Positions 57,797 to 64,000 of a DNA stretch of 64,000 bases are shown here, one piece after another. The notes below the pieces were generated by a model. It made no database searches. It was not told the DNA's origin and was given only the letters and a program-made list of their open reading frames with translations. The position numbers and the translations under genes are program-made. This DNA is from Omphiscola glabra (lineage: Eukaryota; Mollusca; Gastropoda; Lymnaeidae): contig OZ024809.1 in assembly GCA_964017045.1 (NCBI GenBank), forward strand, positions 30,277,354-30,341,353, in the 5' to 3' direction. Each line of letters opens with the position of its first letter. The first letter of the stretch is position 1.

Positions 57797-57930
57797 ATCA
57801 AATACTACGTGCCCCATCAAATACTCTGTGCCCATCAAATACTCTGTGCCCATCAAATAATCTGTGCCCATCAAATACTCTGTACCCTCAAAAATAATAT
57901 GTGTCCCATCAAATACTCTGTGCCCTTATT
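57797..57930. repeat. Minisatellite, 18-bp unit, about 7 copies
   Basis: The unit is atcaaatactctgtgccc. One copy is degraded into tcaaaaataatatgtgtccc. Confidence 0.92.
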
Positions 57931-58854
57931 GCCGACTCCCAAAAATGGCCACTTCAAACAATTTATTTTAACTCGCGTGGATTCAGTAGTTCTCAACCAT
58001 TTGGGATCTGCGAACTGGTAGTGGACAGTGATACCTCTGAGGCGACTGTCCGCAAAATGTATATATTAAGACGACAAAGAATGAATAGGAAATCAATTTA
58101 TAGAACCTATGGCCCTGGTTTGGAAAGTAAATATGTTCCTTCCTTATGCACCTCCCATTGAACTCGTTTGAAAAGCACCGGACCAGTGTGTCCACGTGAC
58201 GCTAACGGTCTCCTACCCCCAGTAGTGGACAGACGTACGACGGCAGGTGTTTGTCATCTTCAGAAAATAATAAGATTTAATGTTCTTTAAAGCGGTGTGG
58301 TCTCGGCTCGGGGGGAGGGGGGTCAACAGGGGATGAGGGATCTTTGTTTGAAGACATTTGGTGTTCATGTCATTCTGTGCGGGGGAGGGGTGGCTGGGGT
58401 GTAGGAGACCATGAAGAAACCATTAAAGAGCTTGACCCCGTCTCAGGGCAGGTGCACATCACGAAGGTTCGGGGAATTGGGGGAGGGGGGGTGAAAGGTA
58501 ACCTGATTGTCATTCGAGGGTCAGACACAGTCTCAGGATCGGGCCCAGATACCGTTTATATTTGTGCTACTAAGTACAGATTGACACTCAATTTGTTGAT
58601 GGGTATGTGATAGACAAAATAATTCATTGATGTAGACCATTTGTGTGGTGGATTGGGTTAAGGGGTCTTTTAGTTGGGTGGCTAGGGTGGTGGAGTATCG
58701 GTTTAGGGTAAGGAATTATGACGTGAAGCAGATCGTGTAATGATTCCGAACCATTACAAGATTATAACACACACAAAAAAAAACGTTGAATAGAATGCTA
58801 CGTATGTTTTTGGCCTTATTTTACTTGAATTAGTTATCGCCCTAGAGCAGAGGT
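57931..58854. other. Unannotated spacer
   Basis: G-rich runs near 58309-58321 and 58478-58491. No gene recognised. Confidence 0.4.
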
Positions 58855-59988
58855 CGGGAAACTTTTTCTGGCCAAGAGCCAAATATTAAATCTAGCAACT
58901 AGTAGTATACAAGAGCTACATGAGAAAGATCCAAAAATATAGCAACTAGTAGTATACAAGAGCTACATGAGAAAGATCCAAAAATATAGCAACTAGTAGT
59001 ATACAAGAGCTACATGAGAAAGATCCAAAAATATAGCAACTAGTAGTATACAAGAGCTACATGAGAAAGATCCAAAAATATAGCAACTAGTAGTATACAA
59101 GAGCTACATGAGAAAGATCCAAAAATATAGCAACTAGTAGTATACAAGAGCTACACGAGAAAGATCCAAAAATATAGCAACTGGTAGTATACAAGAGCTA
59201 CATGAGAAAGATCCAAAAATATAGCAACTAGTAGTATACAAGAGCTACATGAGAAAGATCCAAAAATATAGCAACTGGTAGTATACAAGAGCTACATGAG
59301 AAAGATCCAAAAATATAGCAACTAGTAGTATACAAGAGCTACATGAGAAAGATCCAAAAATATAGCAACTAGTAGTATACAAGAGCTACATGAGAAAGAT
59401 CCAAAAATATAGCAACTAGTAGTATACAAGAGCTACATGAGAAAGATCCAAAAATATAGCAACTAGTAGTATACAAGAGCTACATGAGAAAGATCCAAAA
59501 ATATAGCAACTAGTAGTATACAAGAGCTACATGAGAAAGATCCAAAAATATATCAACTGGTAGTATACAAGAGCTACATGAGAAAGATCCAAAAATATAG
59601 CAACTAGTAGTATACAAGAGCTACATGAGAAAGATCCAAAAATATAGCAACTAGTAGTATACAAGAGCTACATGAGAAAGATCCAAAAATATAGCAACTA
59701 GTAGTATACAAGAGCTACATGAGAAAGATCCAAAAATATAGCAACTAGTAGTATACAAGAGCTACATGAGAAAGATCCAAAAATATAGCAACTGGTAGTA
59801 TACAAGAGCTACATGAGAAAGATCCAAAAATATATCAACTGGTAGTATACAAGAGCTACATGAGAAAGATCCAAAAATATAGCAACTAGTAGTATACAAG
59901 AGCTACATGAGAAAGATCCAAAAATATAGCAACTAGTAGTATACAAGAGCTACACGACAACGATCAAAGAGCCGCAGGATATCTGATC
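58855..59988 (+). mobile_element. hAT-like MITE remnant swollen by an internal array
   Basis: It starts cagaggtcgggaaacttttt, then ctggccaagagccaaa, a typical start of hAT-type MITEs in animals. After the 47-bp array comes cgatcaaagagccgcagga, the expected sequence near the opposite end. The terminal inverted repeat itself is missing or decayed on the right. Confidence 0.6.
58894..59955. repeat. Minisatellite, 47-bp unit, about 22.6 copies, inside a MITE
   Basis: The unit is agcaactagtagtatacaag, agctacatgagaaagatcca, aaaatat. Copies are nearly identical; the chief changes are ctagtagt/ctggtagt and atagc/atatc. The last copy is truncated and diverged (cacgacaacgatc), leading back into MITE sequence. 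Confidence 0.97.
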
Positions 59989-61095
59989 ATTAGCCTTGAA
60001 TCTTACAACAACAAAAAACAACCCAAGTCTTAAGGTCTTAACACTTAAACTATTTCAACGATGTGTGCACTGTGCACATCTGAGATCGACTCTGAATCCA
60101 TCGTATGCCGTCACCAACCAGCCATTTCATAGTCGGCCTTCGAGGAAAACACTCTGAAATCGTTTGGGAAAGAAAGCAGTCTGTGGTGGGGGTGAACAAC
60201 TGCTCATCCTCAACCTGTTGTCCCAGTTAGCTGCAGCTGTCGCTGGCGGTTCTTTGTTTGACCCAGGTGTGAAGATGACCTGTTGGAGACAAGGACAAGG
60301 TCTTTTATCCCACCACCGGGGGCCGTGTGTCGGGGGCGACCGGCCGGCTCGTGAGTTTCCTTAACCTTTTGGATTGAGAGGTCAGAGCCGAACAATGGGC
60401 AGACGGCCGACCTGCAGCGTCTCCTGGTCTCGTATTCTGGAGTTTGGTGGGGTGGGGGTGTAGGGGTGGTGGTGGCGTTTTGGGGATGTAGTAAGGTGTC
60501 TCCATCGCCGGAAGTGTGTTTTATTATTTGAAACTTTTAGTTACGTCACAAAAGCAACTAGTGCTGTTTAAAATTGTTTAAATTTATATCGATATCTATA
60601 TCTGTCTGTATGTATATGTATATATAAATAGGGAGAGGAGGGAAAGAGGGAGAGAGATTATACGATTCATGGTATGACCTCTTCGTTAGAATTCGGTACA
60701 GTGCCTTTTTTAGACATATTCACGAAGATAGCCGAAAGCTGACTTACAGTGTCTAAATTTACAATAATATATTTATTATATCATACATTTTTTATTCCCC
60801 TTCCCACAATTTGTGTTACAGTTGTGCTAAAGGCCTTGATTTCTAAGATAACGTTATAGGACGCACTCACTCAATCTGTCCGTCTTCTCATACCCACTCA
60901 CACAAATTATACTGTGCTCCCCTCCAGTCATCAGTTATGAATATTTTTACATGAATGATATGCCCGTTCCTGGTCCCCGGCCCACTCAATATCTAATTGG
61001 TGTTTTCCCATATTTGCTTTTTTTATTGAACTCGGTTTGTCGACCTGCTGAAATGCTTGACGATTGATATTATTTACTCTTGTTACCATTTCAAC
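59989..61095. other. Unannotated spacer
   Basis: TA/GATA and GA-rich microsatellite stretches occur at about 60586-60658. A GT-rich run lies near 60440-60475. No gene recognised. Confidence 0.4.
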
Positions 61096-61255
61096 ACTGA
61101 CTTTCACACTGATTTTCACTCTGATCCTCACACTGATACTGACTCTCACACTGATTTTCACTCTGATTCTCACTCTGATTCTCACACTGATACTGACTCT
61201 CACACTGATTTTCACTCTGACCCTCTCACTCTGACTTTCATACTGACTCTCACAT
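61096..61255. repeat. Short tandem tract, 6/12-bp unit
   Basis: Built from cactgattttca, ctctgat and actctca blocks in varying order. Confidence 0.88.
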
Positions 61256-61664
61256 AGATGCATGCACCATGGGAATCAAACTAATGTGTACCTCTGCCCA
61301 CAACATTGATCACTGAAATCTCAATCATTTCTTATTCATCTAGCATCTCATTTTAACAAGGATTGGATGTAGCAGAAAGTGAGAGGTGTATGAACCGGGG
61401 CTCCCATCCCATTTGGAAATGTCCCAAGATCTTGGGAATTCACAGCCCAGATTGGGGTCTGAGGAATAATTATGAAAACCTGGCGAAATCTTTTTACAAA
61501 ATTTTGGGAATTATGAAAAAAAAAAGGTGATTGGCAGCCCTGGTATGTGCTCCCGCTGTCTTCTACTTGGAATAATTTAGTTCACAAAGACTGTAATTTA
61601 CGAGCGTTGTATTTCATTCCGTGACACGTAGCCACAGAGCTTATTTCTTTACCTCGACGCCATG
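61256..61664. other. Unannotated spacer
   Basis: No feature recognised. Confidence 0.35.
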
Positions 61665-61672
61665 TACTAAAG

Positions 61673-61869
61673 CAGCGGTTCTCAACCCCTGGGTCGCGAC
61701 CCCTCTGGGGGTAGAAAGCCCCTTTTATAGGGGTCGCCTAAGACCATCGAAAAAAATATATACTCAATAATTATGAAGTAGCAACGAGCATAATTTTATG
61801 GTCGGGGGCCACCACAACATGAGGAGATGTGTTAAAGGGTCGCGGCATTAGGAAGGTTAAGAACCACGG
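61673..61869 (+). mobile_element. SPIN-type hAT MITE, perfect 8-bp TSD
   Basis: It starts cagcggttctcaacccctgg and ends ggttaagaaccacgg. Flanks tactaaag at 61665-61672 and 61870-61877 are identical. The interior retains cctaagaccatcg, gtagcaacgag and ccacaacatgagga. Confidence 0.88.
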
Positions 61870-61877
61870 TACTAAAG

Positions 61878-62623
61878 CACGAGAAGGCATCACAGCTAGC
61901 ATTCGGAGATCGTTTTCCGACCCCGAGGACGTCTCCCCATGCAGGCATATGTGATTCTAATGGTAATGCTGGTCTCCCGGCACCCGGGTCTATGGAGGGA
62001 TGCTTCCAGCAGCATGTGACGGCCCCTGCCTCCCCTGGCCCCTTAACCACCCGCGGGCATAATGCCATTAGTTGTCCTGTTTCAGACTTCTCTTATAGCC
62101 GTGTCTCGCAACACTTTGCTGACTGAACATCTCCTGGAAAGGTCCCGTAATAGTGCGGAGAGCAGATGTTCATTTTTCTCTCCAGTCAACACCGCGGTGA
62201 TATGCATGACAGTGGAAAGTCTGATTACGTTGAACTTGGTGTTACTGTATTGGAAAATATTTGGGGGGAAATATGTAATACAATAAAAAAAACTCCGGAC
62301 TCATTGGGAAGGTTATACATATATATTTAGAAAGAGAGTGAGAGAGGTGAGGGAGAGAGAGAGACAGAGGATGGATTGAAGGCGGGGAGGGAGGGAGCGA
62401 GATAGAGAGAGGGGGAGAGAGAGAAAGTATGGCAGCCAAGTTCACCTCATACTTTGTGTATGATTTATTTTTTCATTGTTGTGAAAGTAGTTATTATAAC
62501 GAAATGTATAACAAGAGCAAGCCACCTATTGAATCATCGTACACTTCTGACCCGCTAATGGTGGGTTATTTTACATAGCACAGTGCACCTAAGCTACATA
62601 CAATAACGGTGCATGTAAGCGAA
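61878..62623. other. Unannotated spacer with GA-rich tract
   Basis: A purine-rich (GAGA) tract lies at about 62327-62425, with a leading (TA)n. The region 61890-62060 is GC-richer, but I see no supported frame. Confidence 0.4.
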
Positions 62624-62698
62624 GTGCTTACAACGTTGGGACTTGCGGTGCTTACAACAGTGGGGCCGGCAGTGCTTACAGCAGTGGGACTTGCAGAA
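62624..62698. repeat. Tandem repeat, 24-bp unit, 3 copies
   Basis: The unit contains gtgcttacaacagtgggact followed by tgc(a/g), with each copy diverged. Confidence 0.82.
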
Positions 62699-63115
62699 GG
62701 ACTCCGTGCTGCATACTAAACCAGCAAATCCATTATGAGAAGCACATACATCAAAGTCAAGGGGAGGGAATCCCCTGGTGCAGAAATAACCGGGAACTGA
62801 CCCGGACAACGACGTGAAACCTACTTTAAGATGGTAGTACGTCTGCGTCTAATGCACATCCTACCCATAGTCAGGGGCTTGAGGGTTGGTAGGGAGATTA
62901 TGAATTCTAATACTAATAGAGGTGGGCGCCGACTCGTGTCCATTGCTATTGGCAACTGAATGGTCAGCAGTACATAGTCATGGCAAGGCGTGGACATCTG
63001 GACATGGGTTTGGAGAGTCATCTTTAAGCACAAACACCTACAAACACGTTGGTTACGGAGTAGGGTGTGGGATATGTTACGAAGCGGTTCTTACCAAGTT
63101 CTTTAGTTTCGCTTT
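62699..63115. other. Unannotated spacer
   Basis: No feature recognised. Confidence 0.35.
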
Positions 63116-63123
63116 TTCTAGGG

Positions 63124-63305
63124 CAGTGGTTCTCAACCTTCCTGATGCCGCGACCCTTTAATACAGTTTTTCATGTTGTGGCGACCCCCGACCACAAACT
63201 TATTTTCGTTTCTTCTTCGTAACTGTAAAGTATATGTGTTTTCCGATGGTATTGGGCGACCCCTGTGAAAGGGTCGTGTTGCGATCCACAGGTTGAGAAC
63301 CGCTG
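63124..63305 (-). mobile_element. SPIN-type hAT MITE
   Basis: It starts cagtggttctcaaccttcct and ends ggttgagaaccgctg. Flanks ttctaggg (63116-63123) and gtctaggt (63306-63313) match at 6 of 8. A block before the right end (the ...ACGACCCCCAAAGGGG... portion) is deleted. Confidence 0.87.
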
Positions 63306-63534
63306 GTCTAGGTGTTATTAAATTAATTACAAAAACCTTTGATTATCAGAATAAGTATCTTTATTAACCAAACTACATCGCCAACTGCTGCCATTACTCA
63401 ATCACAACACACTCTACACAAAAACCATACGTCATTTCCCCTTACGTCACAAAATACCAAGCATTTAATAGCAACATATACCCAAATACTCTCCAGACAA
63501 CACGCAATCACGATATACATTCAAGTCCTTAACA

Positions 63535-63660
63535 CAGCGGTTCTCACTTGGGGTAGAACAACCCTTACACAGGGGTCGCCTAAGACCATCGGAAAACACA
63601 TATTTATAAAGTAGCAACGAAAATAATTTTATCTTTGGGGGTCAATGCATCATGAGGAAC
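63535..63660 (+). mobile_element. SPIN-type hAT MITE, 3' truncated
   Basis: It starts cagcggttctcacttggggt, contains acaggggtcgcctaagacca, gtagcaacgaaaataatttt and catgaggaac, then stops. The right-hand terminal repeat is absent, so this copy could no longer move. Confidence 0.85.
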
Positions 63661-64000
63661 AGGAGTGATGTGGTGGGGGAGATCCCAGAGCAAAGTGACA
63701 TGTAAGACTTCTTTTTTTTAAATTGATTTGGTTGTCTGGACAAAGTGTTATAAAAATGTCCTTCTGCTACTTTTGATATTTGCTGTTTTATATCAATGCA
63801 CTACATGTGCTCAGTTGTTGTACATAATTTGATTGTGCAATGAATCTCTGACTGGCAGACGACAATAAAAACACGCCGGTTTTTAAGCTGACTCGCCAAA
63901 ATTATTGCTGCCGCCTGTGACGGACATGCCTGCTGAAACCGCTGCTGCCTTGGACTGACATGCCTGCTGGAACCATCATGCACATTTTTGTGCCCGGCAT
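63661..64000. other. Unannotated end of window
   Basis: No gene recognised. A 2-copy repeat containing gacatgcctgctg lies at about 63923 and 63957. Confidence 0.4.

Noticed and set aside
1..64000. Telomeric repeats, rRNA, tRNA, histone or other complete conserved genes
   Set aside because: I looked for TTAGGG arrays, B-box-like motifs and strongly coding frames and found none; a profile-based scan could still reveal small RNAs.

Overview
The window looks like non-coding DNA from an animal genome, most likely a mollusc such as a freshwater pulmonate snail. Bacterial operon structure is absent: there are no ribosome-binding sites or packed genes, and I found no rRNA, tRNA or complete protein gene. 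The content is short tandem arrays, small transposon remnants and long poly-G/poly-C runs in AT-rich filler. The taxonomic call rests mainly on about ten copies of a roughly 200-bp hAT element matching the SPIN ('Space Invaders') family as I remember it. SPIN is known for patchy, horizontally transferred distribution in tetrapods, triatomine bugs and the pond snail Lymnaea stagnalis. The species call is an inference, since no gene here fixes the taxon.

Layout. 0-10 kb: a TSD-flanked SINE/LINE remnant (264-475), then arrays with 40, 13, 30, 45, 50, 31, 21 and 25 bp units, and one SPIN copy with a perfect 8-bp target duplication (7132-7330). 10-20 kb: more arrays, an inverted-repeat element with a near-hammerhead-ribozyme core (13999-14377), a TSD-flanked 5'-truncated LINE tail (14846-15016), a dispersed repeat family (copies near 9.0, 14.5, 18.3 and 33.4 kb) and three SPIN copies. 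20-40 kb: arrays with units of 15 to about 160 bp, an inverted repeat (32912-33268) and a MITE with perfect 28-bp terminal repeats (33496-33646) inserted in a member of the dispersed family. 40-48.5 kb: two SPIN copies, another hAT-like MITE, and the only stretches that might be exons (about 43.0-43.2 and 44.2-44.5 kb on the minus strand, 45.96-46.11 kb on the plus strand). 48.86-51.90 kb: one satellite of about 95 copies of a 32-bp unit. 52-64 kb: more arrays, including a 47-bp array that grew inside a hAT MITE (58.9-60.0 kb), and four SPIN copies.

Tandem arrays (nearly 50, units of 12 to about 160 bp) cover about 20 kb, close to a third of the window. Many show higher-order structure, where blocks of 2-9 units were copied together. 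Two arrays demonstrably began inside transposon copies. Nearly all long open frames are by-products of arrays whose unit lacks stop codons. The most interesting features are the mobile elements with intact target duplications, the array biology and the hammerhead-like element. The exon candidates are weak and are labelled so. I did not find a convincing new gene system.
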